From assembly GCA_021791715.1 (NCBI GenBank), contig JAJYWB010000008.1, positions 51,576-115,575 on the forward strand: a stretch of DNA of 64,000 bases. The letters are read 5' to 3'. Numbering within the stretch: position 1 is the stretch's first letter; every line of letters begins with the position of its first letter. The stretch is from Planctomycetota bacterium (GTDB taxonomy: Bacteria; Planctomycetota; Planctomycetia; Isosphaerales; Isosphaeraceae). The position numbers and the translations under genes were made by a program. A model generated the notes under the pieces. That model was not told the DNA's origin, searched no databases, and was given only the letters and a program-made list of their open reading frames with translations. Positions 38,283 to 46,782 of the stretch are shown here, one piece after another.

Positions 38283-39422
38283 TTATTCAAGGCGACTTTG
38301 TCTTTTGACGAAATGACGAACGACGATGACGCACATCAAGACCGCGAGCGTCGAGAATATCAGTATCAATCCCGATTGTAATCGATTGAATCCGAATGGA
38401 GTTTTCCCCAAAGCGTTTCGTCCTCCTTGAACGTAGGATTTAAGAATACCTCCCTGGTTATTCACGACGTAAACCGTATAACCGTCGGGTATTGAGATGT
38501 TTGCGAAAAACGAGTTCGGCCGATGCGGATGCAAATCCACGACAGTAAATCGATGTATGCTTGTATTGCATAATACAATCTTCTTATCTTCAAGAAATCG
38601 ATTGCCGTCATAAACATCGTAATTGCATTGAATCGGAAACCAAATTCCGTTTTCGATCTCTTTCCATTCGACGGTGGAACCGAACTCCATCGGGCGATTC
38701 AGCCCATAAATCGAATAATATTTTTCGGCTTTAACCGGTAAGTAATTTCGATCGATTGAAAGCCACAGATACATCATCGAAATCAACTTGTTCGCCGGAT
38801 TATCCTTATCGTGATCATGGCGTAAACGTTCTTCAATTCTAATTTTGATTGAACGTAATCCGTCGATTATTTCCTCGTGCTCGACGAACGACTTTGGAAC
38901 GATATAATTCGATAAATATTCCGCGAATTTGTTTTTCTTCAAATCCGGATCTCCCGCGAGAAAATCGGAAAGTTTCACTCGCACCAGCCAATCCGAAGAG
39001 AACAAAATCGTATGCGGATATAGATAGCCATAGCCGTCGTATCTCCCGTCTCGAATGTTGGCGATCGGCTGTCTATTCACCATGACGGTCTTCGATCCGT
39101 CATATCCGACCAAATCGACTCCCCGGCTCGATACTCCCGAGATCTCCTTCGTGGATCGCTTATCCCTCACGTAGTAGAGATCGTCTTGATAGACGCAGTG
39201 CGATGTTTCTTCGATGCTTTTCAGCGCGTCGGGTGGAAAGTATTTCGCATCGAATAACTTGTAGTTGAATTCCTCGACGATCTCAAGATTTCTATAAATA
39301 TCTTCATTCAATCTTACGTTCTGGATCACCGCGTCGATTGTGAGCGAGGTTCGATCGTGATCCGCGGATCCCAAGACCGCATGGATCGTCGACAACAAGA
39401 GAGTGTAATATAACGTTATCAT
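38283..39422 (-). CDS. Cassette unit 4, D protein (exported, C-terminal anchor)
   Basis: A 379-aa protein with a short signal peptide (ITLYYTLLLSTIHAVLG), the D-family landmarks YLWLSIDRNYLPVK and WKEIENGIWFPIQ, and a C-terminal membrane helix (SGLILIFSTLAVLMCVIVV) with a basic tail. The sequence just before the helix (YTVYVVNNQGGILKSY) matches the IYHIKxGKIVKS segment of the other D proteins. AAAGG lies eight bases before the ATG. Overall it is only loosely similar to the unit 2/5 pair. Placed at the end of the most intact cassette of the array. Confidence 0.75.
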   Translation of the reverse strand: MITLYYTLLLSTIHAVLGSADHDRTSLTIDAVIQNVRLNEDIYRNLEIVEEFNYKLFDAKYFPPDALKSIEETSHCVYQDDLYYVRDKRSTKEISGVSSRGVDLVGYDGSKTVMVNRQPIANIRDGRYDGYGYLYPHTILFSSDWLVRVKLSDFLAGDPDLKKNKFAEYLSNYIVPKSFVEHEEIIDGLRSIKIRIEERLRHDHDKDNPANKLISMMYLWLSIDRNYLPVKAEKYYSIYGLNRPMEFGSTVEWKEIENGIWFPIQCNYDVYDGNRFLEDKKIVLCNTSIHRFTVVDLHPHRPNSFFANISIPDGYTVYVVNNQGGILKSYVQGGRNALGKTPFGFNRLQSGLILIFSTLAVLMCVIVVRHFVKRQSRLE

Positions 39423-39470
39423 CGAGAAACCTTTCTTTCGATAGTGATGTGTATGAGACGACGAATTACA

Positions 39471-39959
39471 TTAAGGCGTGCAAGTCGCATAGTATGAAGA
39501 TGACGTTCCGGATTTGATTCCCGTCCCGTTGGTGCAGGGAGGCGAAGAGCGTGTACCGGTTGACGATACGCAATACTCTGTTCCTCCTCCCCATTTGTAG
39601 CGGGATTGATCGCTTCCACCAGAATTACACACGTAAGCGGCTTTCGTTCCTGTTTGATTGCAATTCGTCCCTGTGTTATAAGCGCATGTTTGCAAAATAT
39701 AGTTGGTGCTCCCTAAACAGAGAATCGACCAACATGCGTCTCCGCCGCATGCTGTGGAATAGTAGATTTTCGTCAAACAGGCGTTGCACGCAAAGCCAGA
39801 TTTATCCGGCATATTATTGGGTGTACATATACCATTCGACACTGATCCCGATTGGCTCCGCCCCGCTCGTGCTGAGAACGCGAAGAGTGCGATCGCGACT
39901 GCGATCAACAAGACGACGTATCGAAGTACTATGACGCTTGATATCGTATTGTTCAACAT
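39471..39959 (-). CDS. Cassette unit 4, C protein (exported cysteine-rich)
   Basis: The ATG at 39959 has a strong GAGGAGG site seven bases upstream. The 162-aa precursor has a signal peptide (YVVLLIAVAIALFAFSARA) and a mature region with 12 cysteines, many Gly/Ser/Thr and the core NCNQTGTKAAYVC shared with unit 3 (YCNQTGT) and unit 5 (SCNQTSK). The end SSYYATCTP recalls the aromatic-Cys ends of the other C proteins. Not similar elsewhere to the C protein of unit 6, although both cassettes carry alpha-type B. Probably a small extracellular disulfide-rich protein. Confidence 0.72.
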   Translation of the reverse strand: MLNNTISSVIVLRYVVLLIAVAIALFAFSARAGRSQSGSVSNGICTPNNMPDKSGFACNACLTKIYYSTACGGDACWSILCLGSTNYILQTCAYNTGTNCNQTGTKAAYVCNSGGSDQSRYKWGGGTEYCVSSTGTRSSPPCTNGTGIKSGTSSSYYATCTP

Positions 39960-40061
39960 CGGCGACCTCCTCGAATTCAAAATAATCGATCACGAATCCG
40001 TGTCATTTCGCATCAATGTGATTCGACACGGCGCATCATGCCGGGGTTGAGACATCATCGT

Positions 40062-41108
40062 TCAAGGTTTGATCAAGCATTCGACTTCGCATCGAACGCC
40101 CGAGAAATCCCAGCCGATCCGTATCCGCCGATTTCCTTCTTTATCAAGAAATCGCGTCGGATCGTCGAGTCCGATCTCGGCCAGGCGAGTCGATCCGCCG
40201 TTCGATTTCAGCATCGTCACGGAAACGCCGCGCGGCGCATCAATCGCTGTCGGTTCACACAAGATTCTTCGATCGATTCGCCTCAAGATCACTCGCACCG
40301 GCGTACCTGCCGATAATTCAATAATCCTCGGCGCAGCGATGATCGGCTCGGTGATCTCACCGCAAATCGGTACCTTCAACTCCTTCGATCCATCGACGAG
40401 TAACTGAATCTCTCCCTGAATCATTCCATCGCGGTCTTCGGGTTCGATCCGAGCGATAAAGCCTTCGGTGTGAGCGTCGCGTTCGACCGCGACCGTCCGA
40501 TTGCAATTCACCGCGACGATTCGGTCGACGGTCCCTTCGGTTTGATGCCCGAGATGCTCGACATGGAACGCGACCGTTTTCGCCTTCCCTTTGCCGATCA
40601 TGCCGAAATCGATCCGATCGGGAGCGACCTTGTGACTTTCAGGTAATTGTGCGTGGATCTGAATCGTCGACGTTTGTTTTCGCTCCTTTCCTTCAAGGAT
40701 CGCGATCGTCACGTTCTTCTCCTCCCCCTCGACATTCAACTTGACGCCGAAATGAACGTCAAGAGTCGACCCAGGTTCGAGCGTCCCCGACATCGGCCTG
40801 ACCTCGGTGCAACCGCACGAGGGACTCAGTTCATACGCGATCGGTTTGGTTCCTCGATTCGCGATCGGAAACGTCGATTCGACGACTTCTCCGGGATTCT
40901 TGGCCTTGATCACGATCGGCAGGTCGATCGTATCGAGCGATTCGCCCCCCGCGGTCGAAGTCAAAACCGAGAATCCCGCGGCGATCAATAACGACAACGA
41001 TCCGAACCCTACAATCAAAATCAACGCGGATCGCAGCCGGCGAGATCGTTTCGAGCGAACGGGCTGTTCGTTCATCGTCGATTCCACTCGCGGCGAGGAG
41101 TCATTCAT
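40062..41108 (-). CDS. Cassette unit 4, B protein (membrane-anchored DUF1573-like), alpha-type C-terminus
   Basis: This intact 348-aa copy has a basic N-terminus (RSKRSRRLRS), a membrane helix (ALILIVGFGSLSLLIAAGF) and three Ig-like modules. The first bears the DUF1573 signature (PSCGCTEVRPMSG) and the second begins VAPDRIDFGMIGKGKAKTV. The C-terminal module is the alpha type (ELSAGTPVRVILRRIDRR). Its ATG overlaps the sigma stop by four bases (ATGA), so sigma and B are translationally coupled. The topology puts everything after the helix outside the cytoplasm. DUF1573 proteins have no established biochemical role; anchoring or chaperoning of the secreted C and D products is only a guess. Confidence 0.82.
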   Translation of the reverse strand: MNDSSPRVESTMNEQPVRSKRSRRLRSALILIVGFGSLSLLIAAGFSVLTSTAGGESLDTIDLPIVIKAKNPGEVVESTFPIANRGTKPIAYELSPSCGCTEVRPMSGTLEPGSTLDVHFGVKLNVEGEEKNVTIAILEGKERKQTSTIQIHAQLPESHKVAPDRIDFGMIGKGKAKTVAFHVEHLGHQTEGTVDRIVAVNCNRTVAVERDAHTEGFIARIEPEDRDGMIQGEIQLLVDGSKELKVPICGEITEPIIAAPRIIELSAGTPVRVILRRIDRRILCEPTAIDAPRGVSVTMLKSNGGSTRLAEIGLDDPTRFLDKEGNRRIRIGWDFSGVRCEVECLIKP

Positions 41109-41827
41109 TGTGATGAGAATCCGTTCATTCGCTTGAGTTTGCGCATCAGCCGATCTTTGAAGCGTTTCACGTAAGTTCGTCGTTCTTGATCGCCGAGATG
41201 CGCGATACCGAGAGCCTTGGCGAACGTTTCGGTGTCGTGAACGCCTTGAAGGATTCGATCGAAAACGATCGCTTCACGGGTTGAGAGTCGAGAACGAATC
41301 GCCTCGATCCGCTCGATCGCGAATCGCCGTTCCTCGGCTCGTTCGAGCGAAATCGAGGGGTCGTCGTCATCCCTCCATATGAAATTCGAGTCGAGTTTGT
41401 CGAGTTCGACAAAATTCCTCGAAAGTTTTCCGATTTTCTTTTGGACTGAGGACGATCGTCGGGAACGTCGGAGGTCTTTCACGTTACGATGCGCCGCGAT
41501 GAAGAGATAATCGATCACGTCGAGGCGATCGCGATTGTAACGATCGGCGTGGTCGAGGAATTCGACGATCGCGTCCGCGGCGGCGGAGTCGCAAGCGTCT
41601 TGATCTTCGCGAGGGTTGGCGGATCGAACGCGCCGCGACAAGCGATCGAGCGTTGCGTGCGCGAACGCGTCGCGCGCCGAACGATCTCCCGCTCGCACGC
41701 GTACGACGAGCGCGTGCATTCGATCGTTGTCGGAATGGATTGGTCGAACCATCGTCCCTCGTTCCGCAAGGGTGACGAATGCGAGCGTTAATGCGACCCG
41801 AACGATCTGAATCAAGCCGGGGTTCAT
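41105..41827 (-). CDS. Cassette unit 4, A: ECF-like sigma factor
   Basis: A 240-aa protein starting at the ATG at 41827 behind GGAGATATC, nearly identical to the sigma proteins of units 2 and 5. Region 2-like (IDYLFIAAHRNVKDLRRSRR) and region 4-like (LSTREAIVFDRILQGVHDTE) helices are intact; the acidic linker IWRDDDDPSISLERAEERR between them is conserved in all copies, even the truncated ones. The frame also stays open upstream to 42025, but that extension lacks family support. It overlaps the B start by four bases. Most ECF factors have a neighbouring anti-sigma; here the only membrane partner is B, which is a candidate for that role by position alone. Confidence 0.77.
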   Translation of the reverse strand: MNPGLIQIVRVALTLAFVTLAERGTMVRPIHSDNDRMHALVVRVRAGDRSARDAFAHATLDRLSRRVRSANPREDQDACDSAAADAIVEFLDHADRYNRDRLDVIDYLFIAAHRNVKDLRRSRRSSSVQKKIGKLSRNFVELDKLDSNFIWRDDDDPSISLERAEERRFAIERIEAIRSRLSTREAIVFDRILQGVHDTETFAKALGIAHLGDQERRTYVKRFKDRLMRKLKRMNGFSSQ

Positions 41828-42115
41828 GATATCTCCGAATCGTGCTGGAATCAAGGATACATGTACGACCGCGCGGCGAGTCGTTCTGGGGTGATTAAAT
41901 AAATATAAATAAGATAATATCAGCATTTTATGATAATGTGTAATCGATAGATCTCGCCGGCGGAATTGAACCCGTTGAAAATCGACGTTTCCGTCGAATA
42001 TGAAGCTTTGAAAAGTCGTATACAAATAGCTACGTATTAAAATTTCGTGACAGTAAAACTGTATAATCTATCTATTGTATAGATTAGTATAAATTTTATA
42101 TTATTAAGTGTGTAA
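41828..42115. other. AT-rich spacer upstream of unit 4 sigma gene
   Basis: About 290 bases, strongly A/T-rich at 41995-42115, separate the unit 3 D gene from the unit 4 sigma gene. A short stretch near 41860-41885 resembles the cassette-upstream sequence of units 2 and 5 (CGGCGAGTCGTTCTGG). No gene is seen. It likely contains the unit 4 promoter. Confidence 0.5.
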
Positions 42116-43192
42116 TTATATAATGCACATTGGTTTATCGGCGGAACACGCGTCTTTGATATGACGCGTGTTCCGCCGATAGATTCCGAAATATAGGATT
42201 ACAATTGTGGTACACGCTATCGCCGCGACCATGAGTCCCGGTCCCGACTTCAATGGACCCGTGTTTTGATCCGCATGGACTTGCGACTTAATGATTTTGC
42301 CGTTCTTGAAGATGTATTCGATATATTGCGGCGGCGTTTTGATCGTCCGGAAGAAAGAATCGGGATGACTCGTCGAAGTCAGTGAATTGAGCGTGAACGA
42401 CTCGTAGAGTTTTTCTTTGAGAACGCCTTTTCTCAATAATACTCGATCATACGACTTCGATTCGGCGAATTTGGGAAACCAAACGCCGTCCGAAAGCTCC
42501 TGGAACTCTTTCACGACCGCGACGTATTGTGGATGGGTTTCCGACGTGGACGCTTCAAAGCATTTCATCTGAACCGGTAAGTAACTTTTATGAACGGATA
42601 GCCAGACCTCATAAGATGTTCGAATTTTCTTCTTTCGACGGTATTGGACGATCAGCTTGACGCAATCTTCTCCTTCGACGATTTCTCGAGCTCCGAAACT
42701 CACCGAGTAGTCGTATTCCGGATTCTTAGTTCGTCTGGTGATTGCGGGATCGATCAACCATTCGGATAGCGCGACTAAACGAGGCGTGGGGCAAAGTACG
42801 TTGTGCGCACGGAATCGATACATGTCGGCGACAGGATCTTCGTGAACATTGACGTGGCCCGGCGCCGAGATTTTCGTAGTCTTTCCGTCGAACGCCGTAT
42901 AGTATTCGTAATCGGTGACGACCCCGTTATAACCTTTCCGAATCGATTTATGCTCGAAATGGTATTTATTACCCTGTTGAACGAATCGATCCTCGTCTTT
43001 GCTTTCAACAATGACGAACGGATCCGGAAGCGGTGAGAGATCTCGATAGACGCGAGTGTAAGATATATCAAAATCGGTGTAAAATCTCTCATATATCGAG
43101 AGATTCTCGATCGATTCATGGGCGGCTTCGTCGACGACGACGCCTCCCGCCGACGATAAAACCGCGGTCGATAAGATTAAATGGTATACCAT
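42116..43192 (-). CDS. Cassette unit 3, D protein (exported, C-terminal anchor)
   Basis: A 358-aa protein from the ATG at 43192 (a TTG at 43204 is also possible). It has a signal peptide (VYHLILSTAVLSS), the D landmarks VWLSVHKSYLPVQ and FQELSDGVWFPKF, IEYIFKNGKIIKSQ, and a membrane helix (GLMVAAIACTTIVILYFGIY). The C-terminal tail after the helix is unlike other D proteins because it is encoded by a perfect inverted repeat (42137-42180). It begins right at the end of the cysteine-rich gene of the same unit. Function unknown. Confidence 0.72.
   Translation of the reverse strand: MVYHLILSTAVLSSAGGVVVDEAAHESIENLSIYERFYTDFDISYTRVYRDLSPLPDPFVIVESKDEDRFVQQGNKYHFEHKSIRKGYNGVVTDYEYYTAFDGKTTKISAPGHVNVHEDPVADMYRFRAHNVLCPTPRLVALSEWLIDPAITRRTKNPEYDYSVSFGAREIVEGEDCVKLIVQYRRKKKIRTSYEVWLSVHKSYLPVQMKCFEASTSETHPQYVAVVKEFQELSDGVWFPKFAESKSYDRVLLRKGVLKEKLYESFTLNSLTSTSHPDSFFRTIKTPPQYIEYIFKNGKIIKSQVHADQNTGPLKSGPGLMVAAIACTTIVILYFGIYRRNTRHIKDACSADKPMCII
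42137..42180. repeat. Perfect 18-bp inverted repeat at the 3' end of unit 3 D
   Basis: The arm at 42137-42154 (ATCGGCGGAACACGCGTC) is exactly complementary to 42163-42180, with an eight-base loop TTTGATAT. It lies inside the last codons of the D gene. No T-run follows on either side in a position typical of an intrinsic terminator, though the DNA on the downstream side is A/T-rich. It may be a terminator without a U-tract, a recombination or transposon-end remnant, or a protein-binding site. Confidence 0.85.
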
Positions 43193-43205
43193 ATAAGTAT
43201 CCAAT

Positions 43206-43673
43206 TCACTTTGTGCTCTGAGAACATGATGGTAGTGTAGGATTATATCTCGTCCCGTCGTTCTTCTCGCTATTCTCGCATTTGTCTTGACAATCTTCCG
43301 AATAAGAACATGTATCGCCGGACATTTCTCCGCATGCCCAATATTGCATCAGTTCACAATTCGAGTTGAACGTTCCAGTTTGATTGCAATAATTAGATTC
43401 ATCGCTCGAGTCGAAAAAGCACGTTCTGTACGAGTTTTTCGATAAAGGCGTTCCGCCGAAGATTACGCAATATGTGGTCGTCTTACCGTTTGATGTAAGC
43501 GTGAGGGTCGAAGTCATACACGAACCTTTGCAATTAAGATCTTTACAATCAGATGGAGAGAATTCATAATTTTGTCCGAATACGTCGACGTCATGATTCA
43601 AGAAAGCGATCGCGATTACGATCCCGATTAGAACCGATGAGAAGACCGCGACTTTGACTTTCAATTCCGACAT
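43206..43673 (-). CDS. Cassette unit 3, C protein (exported cysteine-rich)
   Basis: The ATG at 43673 follows AAGGAGCGAGAT, a strong ribosome site, and gives 155 aa. The N-terminal helix (VAVFSSVLIGIVIAIAF) is a signal peptide or anchor. The exported part has 12 cysteines, the CNQTGTFNSNC core seen in other units, and an acidic, Ser/Asn-rich rest. No B gene and only a scrap of sigma gene precede it in this unit. It is followed immediately by D. Sequence otherwise unlike the other C proteins. Confidence 0.7.
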   Translation of the reverse strand: MSELKVKVAVFSSVLIGIVIAIAFLNHDVDVFGQNYEFSPSDCKDLNCKGSCMTSTLTLTSNGKTTTYCVIFGGTPLSKNSYRTCFFDSSDESNYCNQTGTFNSNCELMQYWACGEMSGDTCSYSEDCQDKCENSEKNDGTRYNPTLPSCSQSTK

Positions 43674-43799
43674 ATCTCGCTCCTTACTATCGATTGGTTC
43701 CTCAAGAATGATGAAGACGGTCATTTTGAGTCTTGGAGTATCTCAATCTACTCCATAAGCTCTCCGAATTCTCTTCAAGGATAAGCTCATTTAAGAGAT

Positions 43800-43968
43800 A
43801 TCGCTTGGTCTTTGTCGTCCCTCTATGTAATATTCGAGTCTCGCGGTGCGAGTTCGACATAATTCCTCGGATTCTTTTCGTCTTTCGTTGAAACCCTCGC
43901 TCTCAAAAGGATATAGCTTCGTTTTTTATCGGATTGATTCTCGAGCTCGCCGACCGGTATCGGTCGAC
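43800..43968 (-). pseudogene. Cassette unit 3, A: sigma factor remnant
   Basis: Reading the minus strand gives RNYVELAPRDSNIT, a stop codon, then RDDKDQ, matching the truncated sigma copy at 33637-33987 (RNSVELGPRDSNILWRDDDD). Homology then ends at the upstream side of the unit 3 C gene; region 4 and any B gene are gone. The adjoining DNA up to about 44118 is roughly 80% identical by eye to 33895-34198, including the palindromic stretch GGTCGACCTAGGCC. Confidence 0.6.
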
Positions 43969-44118
43969 CTAGGCCGACGCATCCTTTTCTTCGCTTTCGA
44001 GATCCTCAACGGCCGGTCCTCGATTCAATCGAATCGCATCTCGATCATCCCTCGAAGCTCGTTTACCGACATCGATTCGACGAATCGTAACATTCGATCC
44101 GATCTTGCGATGCTTCAA
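43969..44118 (-). CDS. Possible 49-aa small ORF overlapping the end of D (unit 2)
   Basis: The counterpart of the small ORF after unit 5 D: TTG at 44118 overlapping the D stop, 49 codons, TAG at 43969. It begins MKHRKIGSNVT and ends KDASA. Same length and stop, 36 of 49 residues shared. The substitution pattern does not show selection for protein sequence. Confidence 0.3.
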   Translation of the reverse strand: MKHRKIGSNVTIRRIDVGKRASRDDRDAIRLNRGPAVEDLESEEKDASA

Positions 44119-45236
44119 TCGGGATGAATCTTTATGGGGTTTCGAGGCTTGAATCGATAAATCAGGTAAGCGACGATTGCGATCGCGGGTGCGCCGATCA
44201 GCAAGTAGTGCGCGATCGGTGAGATGCGACGCGGATCTCGAGGTTTCACGTCTTTGTGTTCGCTTTTGACGATCTTGCCGTCTTTAATGTGATAGATGTA
44301 CGCGTCCTCCGGGATATCAATCTTCTCAAAAACGACGTCTGGTCGATCGGGGTGGAGGCGAATGTTCTTGATCGTAATGGTATCATCCTGGGAATGAGTC
44401 ATTTTACCTTGTAATCGACCGTGGACGGAATATAGGCTTGATTTGACTTCGGTGGGGATCCAGAGACCCGGTGAGATTTCTTCGAATCGTTCGACTCGAG
44501 CGATTTGACAAGGTTCAGTTTTTGAATAATCAAAACTATATGATACTTTCTTTACTGGAATATAATTTCTTTGAATCGCCAACCAAAAGATACTATACTC
44601 GTATTCCTCTTTGCTTTCGTCGGTTTCTCCACTCGAATCGCGGATTTTAACACACTCCAACCCTTGAACATACTCTTTTCCTATATATTCCAGTTTGTAA
44701 TTTTCGTCTCTATACGCCCCGGCTTGAGGATGTCGCATCAGCGCGTCCTTCCCTTGCAGGTATAGAGAGAGTGGAAAATAGAAAAAATTCCAATGGAAAA
44801 GCAGCGAATGCGGATGGAGGAGCGACGGCGTTTCGACCCGATCTTGTACAATGTTAGTCAGCTTACCGTCGATCAAACTGATCGTTTTGAAACCGTCGCA
44901 AGCGACGATTTCCGATTGTCGCGTCGTTTCACCTCGCAGGTTTTTCGTGCTTCCCTTTGATTCGAATCGATATTTCTTACCTTGGTAAACGATATGCATC
45001 GTGTCGTCGATGCTTGAGATATATTCACTCGGCCTCCAGTGCATCGATTCGTTATCCCAACGCATCGCGTAAGTCGCGTCGAATTCGATATCGTCGTACA
45101 TTTTCTCGTACGCCGCGACGTTCTCGATCAGCGTGTTCGGGATGGGTCCTCCCTGATCGCATCTTGCGGGATGAAAGGTTCCGAAAACAAAGATCACACC
45201 GATTATAAAGGAATAGACCATGTTGAAATATTTCAT
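44115..45236 (-). CDS. Cassette unit 2, D protein (exported, C-terminal anchor)
   Basis: A 373-aa protein very similar to the unit 5 D protein along its whole length: signal peptide (MVYSFIIGVIFVFGTF), IENVAAYEKMYDDIEFDATY, FWLAIQRNYIPVK, FEEISPGLWIPTE, EDAYIYHIKDGKIVKSEHKD and the terminal helix (YLLIGAPAIAIVAYLIY). A GGAGAGCGAG site precedes the ATG. Sequence differences are concentrated in the middle. Units 2 and 5 share this D type, a related C protein and the beta-type B C-terminus. Confidence 0.76.
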   Translation of the reverse strand: MKYFNMVYSFIIGVIFVFGTFHPARCDQGGPIPNTLIENVAAYEKMYDDIEFDATYAMRWDNESMHWRPSEYISSIDDTMHIVYQGKKYRFESKGSTKNLRGETTRQSEIVACDGFKTISLIDGKLTNIVQDRVETPSLLHPHSLLFHWNFFYFPLSLYLQGKDALMRHPQAGAYRDENYKLEYIGKEYVQGLECVKIRDSSGETDESKEEYEYSIFWLAIQRNYIPVKKVSYSFDYSKTEPCQIARVERFEEISPGLWIPTEVKSSLYSVHGRLQGKMTHSQDDTITIKNIRLHPDRPDVVFEKIDIPEDAYIYHIKDGKIVKSEHKDVKPRDPRRISPIAHYLLIGAPAIAIVAYLIYRFKPRNPIKIHPD

Positions 45237-45269
45237 CTCGCTCTCCTCGGATTCAAAAAATCGATAAAA

Positions 45270-45737
45270 TTAGTAACACATGTATGCTGCCGAGATAGGA
45301 TAGACCGTCCCTGGATATTTTGTGCTACATTTTCGAATTTTACCGGTTCCACAGTTTCCGTTGACCGAAGGGCATGGACTTAAAGTGAACCAGAATTGGC
45401 AATTGGAACAATTCACATTGATGATTTGCGAAGTCTGCATACAAGGTTTCAACGTCGTTCCGCTATAGTATTGGCAAACAAAAGCTTTATTCATTGGCCC
45501 ACTATTACATTGTATAGAAGCACAAACTCGACCACCAGGACAGGGATATGGACGAGGATCGGGGACGTTTCCCGTCGTGCATCCGCCGCAATTGGGTGAA
45601 TTCGCAAGGGAACCGGTACAAGCCGATAGATTGATTTGGTATCCTGTTTGAATGTTTTGAGGATAAGAGACTCGAGTCATCCTGGAAATCAAAAAGATAG
45701 AGAAGACGCACGCGACCGCGACGATTCTTTTGGACAT
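45270..45737 (-). CDS. Cassette unit 2, C protein (exported cysteine-rich)
   Basis: The ATG at 45737 has GGAGAC upstream and opens with a signal peptide (IVAVACVFSIFLIS). The 155-aa precursor has 14 cysteines in the exported part and aligns with the unit 5 C protein: NCGGCTTGNVPDP, CMQTSQIINVNCSNCQFWF and the terminal AAYMCY. The conservation of cysteine spacing between these two, against divergence of loops, suggests a shared disulfide fold. Lies between the broken B gene and D. Confidence 0.73.
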   Translation of the reverse strand: MSKRIVAVACVFSIFLISRMTRVSYPQNIQTGYQINLSACTGSLANSPNCGGCTTGNVPDPRPYPCPGGRVCASIQCNSGPMNKAFVCQYYSGTTLKPCMQTSQIINVNCSNCQFWFTLSPCPSVNGNCGTGKIRKCSTKYPGTVYPISAAYMCY

Positions 45738-45902
45738 GATCTTGTCTCCATTTGTAAGGATAACGATCGAATAAATCAAACCGATGAAATCGGGCATCGC
45801 CAAGTCGGCTCCGCCCATGCTTGAATGATACGGAACGATGAAGAGAATTCGATCGAGTCGTTCTCCACCAACGTTCTAGATCTACCTTGGAAATCGAGCG
45901 GA

Positions 45903-46782
45903 TTAAAATCGGTCCTCCATGGGTCCCTGTATTCGACATTCCGCTTCACATAATATTCCTTCAAAATCGAATCGTATGCAAAACCGATCTAAGTTGGTGA
46001 TCTCATCGGCATTCAAACCGATCAAACGTACAGTCACCTTGCGAATGATTGCTTTTTGATCGCCATGGTCGATGATTTCGATACCTCTTGGAGCTTCAAC
46101 CGACGACATTCGTCCGATCGGTTTACCATCAATCCTTTTGAGAATCAACTGTGAAACCTTACCTGGTCTTAAATCGAACCTTCTTGGCGCCACGACAATC
46201 AAATCGCTCACCTCACCTACAATCGGAATCTCGATTGATTTGGATCCGTCGAACACGATTTTGACGAACCCATGAATGAGTCCGGTTCGATAGTCGTCGA
46301 TCAGCTTCGCTTGAAATCGACCATGCTCTTCGTCTCTTGTCACGAAGACGTATCGATTACAGGATACCGAATTCAAGCGTTCCGATCTGTCGGAATTCTT
46401 AGGATCGTTGTGCTCCTTGTGAAAATCGATTATCGCGTATTTCTCCCGGCTCCAGCGTCCCCGACATCGGCCTGACCTCGGTGCGCCCGCACGACGGGCG
46501 CAGTTCAAACGCGATCGGATTGGTTCCTTGATTCTCAATCGGAAACGTCGATTCGACGACTTCTCCGGGATTCTTGGCCTTGATCACGATCGGCAGGTCG
46601 ATCGTATCGAGCGATTCGACCCCCGCGGTCGAAGTCAAAACCGAGAATCCCGCGGCGATCAATAACGACAACGAACCGAACCCCACAATCAAAATCAACG
46701 CGGATCGCAGCCGGCGCGATCGTTTTGAGCGGAGGGGCTGTTCGTTCATCGTCGTTTCCACTCGCGGCGAGGAGTCATTCAT
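45903..46782 (-). pseudogene. Cassette unit 2, B protein (DUF1573-like), deleted and frameshifted, beta-type C-terminus
   Basis: The N-terminal 112 codons (to GTLEPG) match the intact B copies, except that the signature reads PSCGRTEV, losing the second cysteine. The frame then ends at 46399. The C-terminal part continues in another frame (VSCNRYVFVTRDEEHGRF to CEAECRI). About 60 codons of the middle module are missing at the junction near 46440. The C-terminal 100 codons are diverged and of the beta type (RFDLRPGKVSQLILKRIDGK). A combined deletion and frameshift makes this a likely pseudogene. Confidence 0.78.
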
